DNA of 64,000 nucleotides from JAKAVN01 sp963796565 (GTDB lineage Bacteria > Desulfobacterota > Binatia > Binatales > Binataceae), in the NCBI GenBank assembly GCA_963796565.1, contig CAWCMA010000011.1, positions 234,131 through 298,130 on the forward strand, read 5' to 3'. Below, one piece after another: positions 25,034-34,545 of the stretch (its first letter is position 1; each line of letters begins with the position of its first letter). The notes under the pieces were generated by a model. The model was not told the origin of the DNA, made no database searches, and worked only from the letters and a program-made list of their open reading frames with translations. The translations under genes were made by a program, and so were the position numbers.

Positions 25034-26710
25034 ATGCCTCGGATCACTCGAAGAGAACTCTTGACGACCGGACTACTGGCCGGAGGCTCGATTTTCGCAG
25101 GCGATCTGGCGTCGCGACTGTTGAATCTAGCCGGGCCGGCGGTTTCTGAGTATTACCGCGAAGGCGCGTTATATGCTGGCGAATCACCAATGCCGCAGCC
25201 GACTGGACAGTCAAGGGCTCGGCTGAATCCGAAGCTGCTTACGCCTTTTGTCGATCGCTTGACGGTTCTGCCGACCAAACGGCCAGACGGCACTCGTCCG
25301 AGCCCTCTGAACACAGATGTACAGGTGCCTTACTATCGAGTTGTGATGCGTCAAATCGCAGCGAAGGTCCATCGGAATTTGCCTCCCACCACGGTGTGGG
25401 CGTATGACGGGAGTTCTCCGGGACCTATAATTGAGGCGCGCTCGGGGCGGCCTTTGATGGTCGAATGGGTGAATGATCTTCCGCGAACGCACCTGCTTCC
25501 AATCGACCACAATTTGTGCGGCGCGGAGCGTGGAACGCCGGACGTTCGGACGGTGGTTCATCTGCATGGCGCGCGGGTTACCGCCGAAAACGACGGTTAT
25601 CCCGAGCAATGGTACGTACCGGGCAAATCGGTGGTTTACTTCTATCCAAACCAGCAGGACGCGACGACGCTTTGGTATCACGACCACGCGATGGGCATCA
25701 CGCGGCTGAACATCTTTGCCGGCCTGTTCGGTCTCTACGTCATTCGCGATCCCGTCGAAGATCGACTGAACTTGCCGCGCGGCAAAAACGAAATCGCGCT
25801 CACGATTTGCGATCGTGACTTCGATACTCAGGGGCAGCTCAACTATCCGGTTTCGCCCGATCCGGCAGCGCCGTGGGTTTCCGAGTTCGTCGGCAATGCG
25901 ATCCTGGTAAACGGAACGCTCTTTCCCTTTTTTGAAGTCGAACCGCGGCGCTATCGATTGCGTCTGACCAACGTCTCGAATGGACGCACGTTCCATCTGA
26001 TCTTCCCTGACGCGAAGATGTGTCACCTTATCGGCTCCGATCAGGGATTGCTCAACAGGCCGGTTGCGGCCCCCGAAATTGTACTCGCGCCGGCCGAACG
26101 CGCCGACCTAATCGTCGATTTCAGCGGTAGTGGTGGCAAACAACTGGTCATCCGCAATGACGCTGATGCGATCATCCAATTTCGTGTGTCGACCAAGCCG
26201 GTCAAGGATCGCAGTGAGTTGCCCGCAACGTTAAGGCCGCTCGTTCGATTGCCGGAATCGCGAGCCGTCAAGACTCGCGTCCTGACTCTTGATGACCAAG
26301 AGGATAGTAATGGGAATCCGAAAATAATGATGCTCAACGGCAGCCGGTGGCGTATGCCGGTGACAGAGAACCCGGTGCTGGGCACCACCGAAATCTGGTC
26401 GTTCGTCAATCGAACCGACGATGTTCATCCCATTCATCTGCATGCGATAAAGTTCCAGTTGCTTGATCGGCGAGTATTCGATCCGGTCGCATTCATGAAG
26501 TCGCGGACTCTGAGCTACAACGGTCCGACGGTTCCTCCCGATCCAGCCGAAGCCGGATGGAAGGATACCGTACGTGCGTTCCCTAATATGGTCACCCGGA
26601 TCATCGTGCCGTTCGACGGCTACGTCGGGCGCTACGTATGGCATTGTCATATTCTCGAGCACGAAGACAATGAGATGATGCGTCCGTATGAGATCGTGGC
26701 AGCTAAGTAG
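25034..26710 (+). CDS. Multicopper oxidase (CotA/bilirubin-oxidase-like), exported
   Basis: This 558-residue protein has all four copper-ligand blocks: HLHGARVT (about 175), WYHDHAMG (about 214), HPIHLHAIKFQ (about 465) and HCHILEHEDNEMM (about 536). The Met in the last block is a candidate axial type-1 ligand. The N-terminus (RITRRELLTTGLLAGGSIF) is a twin-arginine-type signal, suggesting folding with copper before export. ATG 25034 has GGAGG upstream and is preferred to the earlier frame start at 25016. The family oxidises phenols, bilirubin or metals such as Mn(II) and Cu(I); substrate unknown. It stands alone between polysaccharide genes. Confidence 0.9.
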   Translation: MPRITRRELLTTGLLAGGSIFAGDLASRLLNLAGPAVSEYYREGALYAGESPMPQPTGQSRARLNPKLLTPFVDRLTVLPTKRPDGTRPSPLNTDVQVPYYRVVMRQIAAKVHRNLPPTTVWAYDGSSPGPIIEARSGRPLMVEWVNDLPRTHLLPIDHNLCGAERGTPDVRTVVHLHGARVTAENDGYPEQWYVPGKSVVYFYPNQQDATTLWYHDHAMGITRLNIFAGLFGLYVIRDPVEDRLNLPRGKNEIALTICDRDFDTQGQLNYPVSPDPAAPWVSEFVGNAILVNGTLFPFFEVEPRRYRLRLTNVSNGRTFHLIFPDAKMCHLIGSDQGLLNRPVAAPEIVLAPAERADLIVDFSGSGGKQLVIRNDADAIIQFRVSTKPVKDRSELPATLRPLVRLPESRAVKTRVLTLDDQEDSNGNPKIMMLNGSRWRMPVTENPVLGTTEIWSFVNRTDDVHPIHLHAIKFQLLDRRVFDPVAFMKSRTLSYNGPTVPPDPAEAGWKDTVRAFPNMVTRIIVPFDGYVGRYVWHCHILEHEDNEMMRPYEIVAAK

Positions 26711-26933
26711 ACTTCACGAATTCTTCGAAGCCTCGTTCGGCAACAGGCGCACGGCGGGAGCTGCATTATAGTAAAGCGCAGCCTCCTCGACTTCTGTGCG
26801 TCATGATTGCTTGGCGCCGCGGCTGTGCTGGCGCAGACAGTGTGTTCGCCGACTGCCAGTCAGCGGATTCACTGATCCTGACTTAAGGCTCGGGTGGAGA
26901 CCCGTCGGCCATTGGCTATGAGGGCGAACTTGG

Positions 26934-27983
26934 CTAAGAAGCCGGTCGGTCCTGCAATGGCGGCTCCGCTCGGCCGCCCGGTTTGCCCGCAGCGCAGGAC
27001 GGCATTCCCTCTCGGCCGAGCGCTTCCTCGATATGCGCGCACACCGTCGCGAAGTGATCGTCCCACTTCCGCCCGAGTGAGCGCTTGAGTCCGCGCATCT
27101 CGGAGCGCAGGCGATCGGCGGATTTGTCCGCTTCCAGCACCGCGTTACGGATACTCTCCGGAGAATTGTCAACGTACAGTGCCCCAGCACTGAAATAGTT
27201 CTTGAGCACAGGCCAGTCCGAGGTGATTAGTGGCTTTTCGACCGCCACCGCCTCGTAGGCACCGCACAGCAAGGTAAGGTCGCGCTTCACCAGCACCATC
27301 ACTGCGTCCGCGCGATGGAGCAGAGAGACATAGTCCGAGCGCGGAACGAAACCGGTGAACGTAACGTTGCGTGGGGCGGCCGCCAGGATCGGAGCCATTT
27401 GTTTCGGAGCGCGTCCGGTGACGAAAAAACGGTACTCCGGCAGGGTCTTGGCGGCGGCGAGCACGGCCTCGAGGGGTTCGTCCTGGGCAAACGAACTTAC
27501 TACTACGACCTTGAAGCGGTCGTCGCTCGGAACGGGAAGATCGGGCACACGATCCTCGAGCACCATCGCCGGAGCGCCCCACGATTGGACCATCTGGCGC
27601 AGCGGCTCGTTGGTAACGATCGTGCCCGCTGCGCGGCGCGACAGAAAGCGATGGACGGAAAGAAAATACTTCCATTTCCCATCAAACGCGCCAGTATGCG
27701 AATCAATTACAAGTTGAGCGTCAAGCATCCGAGCGGCCGCATATGCAATTAGCGGCAGGACGATGGGCGGATTGCTCACTACGATAAGTTCGGGACGCTC
27801 CCGCCACAGCACCGCCAATGTATCCAGCGATTGCAGCAGATATCGCAGTGGCACGAATATTCGCGGTGCGCCCTTCATTCGCTCGATATAAAAGTCGCGG
27901 GCGCCGAGTCGTTCTGCGATTCCTTTAGTACGCGGCATCGTCTTTGCCCACGATATGAACACTGCCCTGGCTTGGTTGAACAT
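26934..27983 (-). CDS. Glycosyltransferase (GT4-like)
   Basis: This 349-residue glycosyltransferase-B-fold protein has an N-terminal acceptor domain (VSNPPIVLPLIAYAAAR, VIDSHTGAFDGKWKYF) and a C-terminal donor domain (FKVVVVSSFAQDEPLEAVLAAA, VTFTGFVPRSDYVSLLHRADAVMVL, EAVAVEKPLITSD). It probably adds one sugar of the repeat unit on the cytoplasmic face. ATG 27983 is chosen. The frame is open to 28688, but the extra 235 residues are a shadow of the flippase gene. It lies 47 bases downstream of the flippase on the same strand. Confidence 0.85.
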   Translation of the reverse strand: MFNQARAVFISWAKTMPRTKGIAERLGARDFYIERMKGAPRIFVPLRYLLQSLDTLAVLWRERPELIVVSNPPIVLPLIAYAAARMLDAQLVIDSHTGAFDGKWKYFLSVHRFLSRRAAGTIVTNEPLRQMVQSWGAPAMVLEDRVPDLPVPSDDRFKVVVVSSFAQDEPLEAVLAAAKTLPEYRFFVTGRAPKQMAPILAAAPRNVTFTGFVPRSDYVSLLHRADAVMVLVKRDLTLLCGAYEAVAVEKPLITSDWPVLKNYFSAGALYVDNSPESIRNAVLEADKSADRLRSEMRGLKRSLGRKWDDHFATVCAHIEEALGREGMPSCAAGKPGGRAEPPLQDRPAS

Positions 27984-28030
27984 CTGCACCCCCGGTGCCA
28001 GTTTTGTGGTGAAAAAAGTGCGGTCAGCTC

Positions 28031-29611
28031 TTACGCTTGACTTGGAGCTACCGGCAGTACCTTGCTCGATTTCCGAGCGAAGGCGACAGCGCTCAGGTCC
28101 CACACCGTCGAAACTTCGAGATAGCAAAAGACCGCCGCGGACATCGCGACAATCGCTGCCAGCGTGACGATTGAATCCACGTGAAACATCGAACTCGCCA
28201 GTTTGGCCGCCCCGGCAGCGAGAGCGCACAGAGCCGCAACTCGCACGCCCGGCAGCGTTGCCGCAGCGATCGTCCGCAGCTTCAAATCGATCAATCGGCA
28301 AACCAGCAGTTGCCCGATAATGCTGATCGAGGCTTCTACCAGTCCCATTCCGGCGCTCACCGCGATCAAACCGAAGCGCGCGGTCAGGCCGACGACTACG
28401 ACAATCAGTAGCAGGCGCAACGCATGAACGTAGATGTCGAAGGACGGCCGCCCCCTGGCGAAATATACCGAGCCAATCGCCATACGCAGACCAACCAGCG
28501 CCAATCCACCGGACAGCAGCCGCATTGGCGTCGCGGCAGGAATCCATTGCGCGCCGTATACGACTCCTATGAATTGCGGAGCCGCGATCGCAGCACAGGC
28601 AATCAGCGGCAAAATCAGTCGGGCGATATAGTTGGTAAAACCGCAGTATGCCTGCGCAAGCGCTTTGCGGTCGCTCTGAAGCCGGCAAAAGGCGGGCAGG
28701 GTCACACGGCCGACGACCGTGTACAGGCGGTCGGGTATGAACCGCAGCAGGTCCCAGGCCATTCCATAGAAACCCAGCGCGGAACTGCCGAGCAGCCGGC
28801 CAACCATCAAATAGTCAGCGTTACCCGCCAGAACCACCAGCAAACGCGCCCCCAGCACCGGAGACGCAAATTCCATAAGATCGCGTGCGGCCGCGATCGT
28901 TGGTATTCGCCGCGGCAAATATCGTTCCACGATCGACAGAGTAATCGTCTGAATGGACACTCTCGTTGCCAGGCCGCCGGCCAGACTCCAGCGCGGGTGG
29001 CCCGTCACGTAAAGCACTATGGCCGTCGTCAGAAAACTTATCTCGGCGAGCACGTCAGCAGTCGCAATCGCGGTAAACTGCAGTCGCCGTCGCAGGCGTG
29101 CGTTGGCGATGACCGTGGTTCCGCTCAGCGATATCGGAATACTCAGAAGGCGAATGAATGGCGCCAACGGCGGCATCGCCATCGCGCGCGCGATCATCGG
29201 CGCGCTGAGGTACATCGCTAGCGCAGTGACCAGCGCCATGCCGAGACTCATCCACCATCCGGTGGCCTCGTGGTCCTCGGTAAGTTCCGCGCGCTGAATC
29301 AGGGCTTCCGGCAGTCCTACAGTCGTGATCATCATCGCGAACAAGCTAACCGCGACGAGAACCCGCAGAATTCCGAAGTCGGTAGGAAGGAGCAGGCGCG
29401 CCAGCAGAATTAACCCAGCGATGCGAGCCGCCTGCACGCCGAACTCACCGATCAGATTACTTCGGACGCCACGCGCGAAGGCGCTCCAGAGGCCGCCGTG
29501 GAACTCAACGCCTTCCCGGATTTCCGGCTCCTCGACCGCCGCGGTCGAAACGGGGCGTGGCGGAATAACCGTCGATCCGGCGGATGCCTTATGAGATGAA
29601 AAATTAGTCAA
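28031..29611 (-). CDS. Polysaccharide repeat-unit flippase (Wzx/MATE-like)
   Basis: This 526-residue membrane protein has about 12-14 predicted helices and belongs to the oligosaccharide flippase family (GEFGVQAARIAGLILLARLL near residue 55, MMITTVGLPEALIQR, and LGSSALGFYGMAWDLLRFIP). It would move lipid-linked repeat units across the inner membrane for the Wzy-type route, matching the phosphotransferase and polymerase/ligase in this locus. It forms a short minus-strand operon with the downstream glycosyltransferase. Confidence 0.86.
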   Translation of the reverse strand: MTNFSSHKASAGSTVIPPRPVSTAAVEEPEIREGVEFHGGLWSAFARGVRSNLIGEFGVQAARIAGLILLARLLLPTDFGILRVLVAVSLFAMMITTVGLPEALIQRAELTEDHEATGWWMSLGMALVTALAMYLSAPMIARAMAMPPLAPFIRLLSIPISLSGTTVIANARLRRRLQFTAIATADVLAEISFLTTAIVLYVTGHPRWSLAGGLATRVSIQTITLSIVERYLPRRIPTIAAARDLMEFASPVLGARLLVVLAGNADYLMVGRLLGSSALGFYGMAWDLLRFIPDRLYTVVGRVTLPAFCRLQSDRKALAQAYCGFTNYIARLILPLIACAAIAAPQFIGVVYGAQWIPAATPMRLLSGGLALVGLRMAIGSVYFARGRPSFDIYVHALRLLLIVVVVGLTARFGLIAVSAGMGLVEASISIIGQLLVCRLIDLKLRTIAAATLPGVRVAALCALAAGAAKLASSMFHVDSIVTLAAIVAMSAAVFCYLEVSTVWDLSAVAFARKSSKVLPVAPSQA

Positions 29612-30393
29612 GCGATGGTTCCGACGCGACTTCGGTGTCGCCCTACACAGATTCCTGAACGTCTGCCCTGGTGAGGCCGATTGCCACGATTGCCCTTAAT
29701 TTTAGGGCAAATATCCAGCATGTTCGGCCTATTGGCTTTACTCTACACATCTAAAGCGCTTTTTGATACTCTAATCGGAAGTTTGTCATCTGGCAAGTAA
29801 TCGCAGCGTGGCACGTATGCTGTGCGTCCTGAATACGTTTGATTGGGAAGGCCTACGCCAAAATGAACAAAGAAAATCCTCGGCTTAGCTTCTAGCGAAG
29901 ATTTGACGTAAATAGGCCTTGAGGTGTCACTGAAGCCTCGGCCGATCACTGGTCTTTCTTCTAAACGGCGGAAACTCAAAAAGCCGATAAATGGCTTAAT
30001 TCACTGAGATAAATCATAGCGTTTGCCCGGCAGCTGCTCGCGAGCGGAGAGTGGAATCACTCGCCATCCAGGCGCGCCGGCGATCAATCCCGCGTCTGAT
30101 ATGAGCTCTCGTTTTGGTTTGTGCCGACCTTTTCAGAAGCTTAGGTCATCTTCGGTTCTAACTAGCGCGTCTGCTCTATCAAGAGAAGATACCATCAAAT
30201 GGCAGTAGTGTTTAGCCATGATAAGTCATTTTAGCTCTTGCATGACCCCAGAAAATTCGGTAAAAAGAAGAATGATAAAGTAATCCAAATTGGTTCAAAT
30301 CAATCAAAGAGCTTCAGGATACAACGATCCGCCATTGCGTCGCGACATCGCACGAACGCAGCGTGGAGCCAATTAAAGCCGGATTGGAGCTGA
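29612..30393. other. 782-base gene-free divergent intergenic region
   Basis: This region separates the minus-strand flippase from the plus-strand secreted protein and is clearly more AT-rich than its surroundings. It presumably contains both promoters. A 78-codon minus-strand frame (29743-29979) lacks homology and a clear Shine-Dalgarno and is not called. No RNA gene or repeat is recognised. Confidence 0.45.
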
Positions 30394-33264
30394 TTGACCA
30401 AACAAAACATCAAGAAATCGACCGTTAGGCGGGTGAAAAAGATTATGCATAAAAAGGCTGCGAAATTGCTCCCGATCGCTTGTTTGGCGACGGCATTGGT
30501 CGTCGGAGCGGTGATGTCAATCGCGCAGGCGGCGCCCAACCCAATCCAGGTTGAAAACGCGCGACCTGGAACAACCGCCTGGCTGATCACCAACGCCGCA
30601 GTGCCGGATGTAAACGCCCAGACTACCCCCGCCGCGGTCGAAGGCTACGCGTCAGCCGCGAGCATCAATCGAGGTGATTCGATCACTTTCTATGTCAACA
30701 CCAGCGATCCGAGCTACACCCTTCAGGTCTTCCGCCTTGGATACTATGGAGGGCGAGGGGGACGGGCGGAGACTGCTGCGATAACGCTTCCGAGGATCCC
30801 TCAGGCGATTCCGACCCCCGACCCGACTACGGGCATGGTCGACTGCAACTGGACACCCTCTTACGTTTTGACGACCAGCAATCCGAACGATCCAACCGAC
30901 TGGGTGAGCGGAATTTATGTAGCGCTCCTCACAGGTACTACATCCGGACTGCAGAGTTACATCGTCTTCGTGGTGCGCGATGACTCGCGGCCGTCAGACG
31001 TACTCTTTCAGACCGCGGTTGCGACCTCGGCGGCCTACGACAACTGGGGAGGGAAATCTCTCTACACCTATAACAGTTCGCTAGGTGTCGCGGCCGTCAA
31101 GGTTTCCTTAAATCGGCCCTTTGTCGATGGGCAAGGCACCGGCGACGTCCTGGGCCAGGAATTGAATCAGATGGCCTTCATGGAAAGGCAAGGTTACGAC
31201 GTCACCTACTCGACCGATGTCGATACGCACACCAGCCCCGCTCAGTTGCTGCAGCACAAAGTATTTCTTGCTGTTGGCCATGACGAGTACTGGTCCTGGG
31301 AAATGCGGCAGAATGTCACCGCCGCGCTCAACGCGGGTGTCTATCTAGGCTTCTTTGGCGCGAACGATATCTATTGGCAGATTCGGTATGAGGCTAGCCC
31401 TGCCACCGGTCAGGCAAATCGGGTGATTGTCTGCTACAAGACGCTTGCCGATGCCGAGGATCCGATGGCTGCCAATTCTTCGACGCACTATCTGATCACA
31501 GATCAATGGCGAAACTTCAAAATAAGCTTTCCGGGGCTTCCTGAAGCTCAGTTGATCGGCGAGATGTACAACGGGCAAGAGCCCATGGATGTGCCGATCG
31601 TAGTGACCAACGCTTCGAATTGGGTCTTCGCAGGGTCGGGTCTGGTGAATGGGAGCAAAATGAACGGATTGCAGGGCTGGGAGGCCGACCAGATATACGC
31701 CAGTGGTATCTCACCCGCGAATGTCATCAAGCTGGCGGAGTCGCCCTATACAGTCAACGGAAATACGTATGTTTCCAATATGAGCCTGTATCAGGCCAGT
31801 AGTGGCGCGTGGGTCTTCGCAACCGGTTCGATGTACTTTCAATATGGACTCAGCAATCAAAGTCCTTGGAGTCCGACGCCTTCTGTCGTAAGTACAGGCG
31901 CACAACAGATCACAAAAAACGTTCTTAACGCATTTATCGCCGGAACCGTAGCGGGTGGTCAGCCTACGGCATCCGCCACTCCAACTCCGGTGCCGACGGG
32001 GCCGATTTCTTTGCGCGGAATAGCACTGGGAGGTGCGCCGCCAACCGGAGGATCCAGCGTTACGGTCAATGTGCCTACGGGAGTGCAGCCAGGTGATGTG
32101 TTGGTTGCTCAGGTAGCGGTTCGCGGAAACGGACCTATCATAGCTCCTGCAGGCTGGTCCTTGGTGAGGACGGATGTCGGTGGCACGTCAATCTCGCAGG
32201 CGATTTATACACACGCAGTTCCCTATTGGCCGAGCGAACCGCCTAGTTATACCTGGACGTTCAATCCTGGCAACAACGCTGGGGCAGGTATCGCGGCTTA
32301 TATAGGAGTTAACAACTCGATCCCGGTGGACGTTAGCGGTGGCCAAGCCAGCACGAGCGCAGCGAACATCGTCGCGCCATCGGTGTCGGTCCCGGCTGCT
32401 GACATCTCTGATCAGCAGCTCAACCTCTTTTCAATCGCTAACATCGCTGGGTTTGTACTGCCTCCCGGCACAAACCCCAACTACGGCTACCTGCCGGGCG
32501 GGCTTTCGATAGGAATGTCTGACCTGTCATTGGTCTCGAGTGGCAGCACCTCAGTCGAGACGGCCACGTCGTACTCAGCGGCGGCCAACGCAGGAGCGCA
32601 GGTCGCGCTGGTTCCCGGCTCTCCGCCTCCGATGCCGGCCGTTTTCTTGCGTTCAGTCGGAACCGGTAGCAATTCCACGGCATCATCAAGTGTCACAGTC
32701 GATGTTCCTGCGGGGGCGCAGCCGGGCGACCTTATGATTGCACAGATCGCGGTGCGCGGTGGCTCCGGGCAGAGCGCCACGCCTCCGAGCGGTTGGACAC
32801 TAGTCCGTACCGACTTCAGCAGTACCTCGATCTATCAGGCGATATACAGCCACGTCGTGCTGTCGTCGCCGCCCGAACCTGCCACCTACACCTGGACCTA
32901 CAAAGGCACCAACAACGCGGCAGGCGGAATTGCCGACTTCATGGGTGCGACTGGTGTCACGCCAGTTGTCGATATTACCAACGGAATCGGAAACGCGAGC
33001 TCGACCTCGATCACCGCGCCCGGTGTGGTGCTTCCACCAACGAGCAACAACGACCACTTGATCTGTTTCTTCTCGACCGCCGGCGGTGTGGGTCCTGTAA
33101 CCCCGGCCGGCACCACCAGCGAATGGAGCTTTCGGGCGATCAGCTACGGTATCGGTGTCGCGATGTCGGATATCGCGAGCGTCCCGTCGGGATCAATGCA
33201 GACTCAGACCGCGACCGCCTCGACTGCGTATGCGAACGTCGGTGTGCAGTTGGCATTGCACTGA
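30394..33264 (+). CDS. Secreted N,N-dimethylformamidase-beta-like protein with two C-terminal modules
   Basis: This 956-residue exported protein has a signal peptide (KLLPIACLATALVVGAVMSIAQA). Residues of about 55-525 match the large subunit of N,N-dimethylformamidase and relatives (VFRLGYYGGRGGR, TAVATSAAYDNWGGKSLY, VGHDEYWSWEMRQNV). A short Pro/Thr linker is followed by two tandem modules (about 537-745 and 749-956), each with the pattern PGDxxxAQxAVRG...GWxLVRTD...YTWT...GAGIA/AGGIA. The same module sits at the N-terminus of the beta-helix protein at 8272-10470. The start is TTG 30394 after TTGGAG; ATG 30445 is an alternative that still keeps the signal peptide. Amide hydrolysis in the matrix is conceivable but unproven. 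Confidence 0.82.
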   Translation: MTKQNIKKSTVRRVKKIMHKKAAKLLPIACLATALVVGAVMSIAQAAPNPIQVENARPGTTAWLITNAAVPDVNAQTTPAAVEGYASAASINRGDSITFYVNTSDPSYTLQVFRLGYYGGRGGRAETAAITLPRIPQAIPTPDPTTGMVDCNWTPSYVLTTSNPNDPTDWVSGIYVALLTGTTSGLQSYIVFVVRDDSRPSDVLFQTAVATSAAYDNWGGKSLYTYNSSLGVAAVKVSLNRPFVDGQGTGDVLGQELNQMAFMERQGYDVTYSTDVDTHTSPAQLLQHKVFLAVGHDEYWSWEMRQNVTAALNAGVYLGFFGANDIYWQIRYEASPATGQANRVIVCYKTLADAEDPMAANSSTHYLITDQWRNFKISFPGLPEAQLIGEMYNGQEPMDVPIVVTNASNWVFAGSGLVNGSKMNGLQGWEADQIYASGISPANVIKLAESPYTVNGNTYVSNMSLYQASSGAWVFATGSMYFQYGLSNQSPWSPTPSVVSTGAQQITKNVLNAFIAGTVAGGQPTASATPTPVPTGPISLRGIALGGAPPTGGSSVTVNVPTGVQPGDVLVAQVAVRGNGPIIAPAGWSLVRTDVGGTSISQAIYTHAVPYWPSEPPSYTWTFNPGNNAGAGIAAYIGVNNSIPVDVSGGQASTSAANIVAPSVSVPAADISDQQLNLFSIANIAGFVLPPGTNPNYGYLPGGLSIGMSDLSLVSSGSTSVETATSYSAAANAGAQVALVPGSPPPMPAVFLRSVGTGSNSTASSSVTVDVPAGAQPGDLMIAQIAVRGGSGQSATPPSGWTLVRTDFSSTSIYQAIYSHVVLSSPPEPATYTWTYKGTNNAAGGIADFMGATGVTPVVDITNGIGNASSTSITAPGVVLPPTSNNDHLICFFSTAGGVGPVTPAGTTSEWSFRAISYGIGVAMSDIASVPSGSMQTQTATASTAYANVGVQLALH

Positions 33265-33315
33265 GGCAAAGGCTAAACGGCCGAGAATCAATCGAGAATC
33301 AATCGTGTCTTTGCC

Positions 33316-33350
33316 GGCCGGCGTGCGGAACGGAAAACCGCACGCCGGCC
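33316..33350 (+). terminator. 13-bp GC-rich hairpin after secreted protein gene
   Basis: GGCCGGCGTGCGG (33316-33328) pairs exactly with CCGCACGCCGGCC (33338-33350) around a nine-base loop, 52 bases past the stop of the 956-residue protein gene. No U-tract follows; it is probably a transcript-end hairpin. It separates this gene from the epimerase operon. Confidence 0.6.
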
Positions 33351-33483
33351 CGTGGTTGAGTGTCGCTGACCTTACCGAATTCTCACGCACTGTTAGTCTG
33401 AAAGCCGCCAGTCCGGAGAACTTCGTAACCCGCAAGTCGTAAGTCGAGCAACAAAGTAACCACCGCGAGAATAGTCTACGCAA

Positions 33484-34545
33484 ATGAAATTTTATTCAAT
33501 AGTCGGCACACGTCCCAATTTCGTCAAGGAATTTCTCATAAATGCCGAGTGTAAAAAGCGCGGCATCCACGAAGTGATCGTCCATACGGGTCAGCATTAC
33601 GACTATGAGATGTCAGAGGTGTTCTTCGAGAATTTTCGTCTGCCCAAACCGGACCACTTTCTCGCGGTGGAGAACACTGACAACGTCACGTTCACGGCAC
33701 GGGCAATGGAGAAGCTCGCCGAACTGTTTAGAGACGACAGACCCGATTTCGTTTTGAGCTACGGCGACGTGAATTCAACTTTATCGGCGGCAGTGGCGGC
33801 AACTAAGCTCGGAATTCAGTTCGCGCACGTGGAAGGAGGTATCCGCACCTCCGATCGATACAATCCGGAAGAAATCAACCGAAAGGTCGCCGACTGCCTG
33901 GCGGAGGTTATCTACTGCTGCACTTCCACCGACGCCCGCAATCTCAGAAATGAGGGCTATGACGAAAGCCGCATAGTGTTGTCGGGCGATCTTATGAAAG
34001 ATGCACTGTTGTTTACTTTGAGCGGCCTGGAGATTCCGCTGGCCAGAGGCGATTACATGGTCGTAACCTTGCACCGCCAGGAAAACATACTGGATGGTGC
34101 GAGACTGGAAGCTATCGTTGATGGGCTCATCCGATCGGGCCAGAGGATTTTATTCCCGGCTCATCCCAGGACGAGAAAGCAGCTAAAACTCCATGGCTTG
34201 ATCGAGAAACTCGCAAAATCGAGAGTCGAGCTTCTTCAGCCGCTGGGTTACGTGGACTTTATCCGTCTGGCAGCGGGAGCAAACAAAATTCTGACGGATT
34301 CAGGTGGCGTCCGAAGAGAAGCGTATTTAATGAAAAAGCCTTGCATCGTTCTTATCGAGTTGTCATGGTTTCCGGAGATTTCAGAAACAGGCTGGAAAAT
34401 CTTGACCGGCCCTGATCCCGAGCGTATCGCGTTTCTGATCAATTCCTTTGAGCCAACCGGACAATATCGCGAACTCTTTGGCGACGGTCGCGCGCACGTT
34501 GCGATACTAGACGACTTGCAGATGCGCTTCGGGGGGAATCAATAA
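33484..34545 (+). CDS. Non-hydrolysing UDP-sugar 2-epimerase (WecB/WbpI family)
   Basis: This 353-residue enzyme begins FYSIVGTRPNFVKEFL, with HTGQHYDYEMSEVFF, YGDVNSTLSAAVAA, HVEGGIRTSD, PEEINRKVAD, HPRTRKQ and LTDSGGVRREA. All are hallmarks of the WecB/WbpI family. The short length and the EMSEVFFENFRLPKPD segment favour the WbpI/WlbD branch, which epimerises UDP-GlcNAc(3NAc)A to the manno form. With the genes at 17142-19883 this would finish UDP-ManNAc3NAcA synthesis. A plain UDP-GlcNAc 2-epimerase role cannot be excluded. Confidence 0.85.
   Translation: MKFYSIVGTRPNFVKEFLINAECKKRGIHEVIVHTGQHYDYEMSEVFFENFRLPKPDHFLAVENTDNVTFTARAMEKLAELFRDDRPDFVLSYGDVNSTLSAAVAATKLGIQFAHVEGGIRTSDRYNPEEINRKVADCLAEVIYCCTSTDARNLRNEGYDESRIVLSGDLMKDALLFTLSGLEIPLARGDYMVVTLHRQENILDGARLEAIVDGLIRSGQRILFPAHPRTRKQLKLHGLIEKLAKSRVELLQPLGYVDFIRLAAGANKILTDSGGVRREAYLMKKPCIVLIELSWFPEISETGWKILTGPDPERIAFLINSFEPTGQYRELFGDGRAHVAILDDLQMRFGGNQ

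Noticed and set aside
27984..28688. N-terminal extension of the glycosyltransferase frame
   Set aside because: The extra 235 residues overlap the flippase gene in another frame and lack family features.
29810..29835. TGGCACG sequence as a possible sigma-54 promoter
   Set aside because: The -12 element is not at the required spacing (GC replaced by GT).
29743..29979. 78-codon frame in the large AT-rich intergenic region
   Set aside because: It has no Shine-Dalgarno, no domain and no neighbours in operon, and is probably chance.
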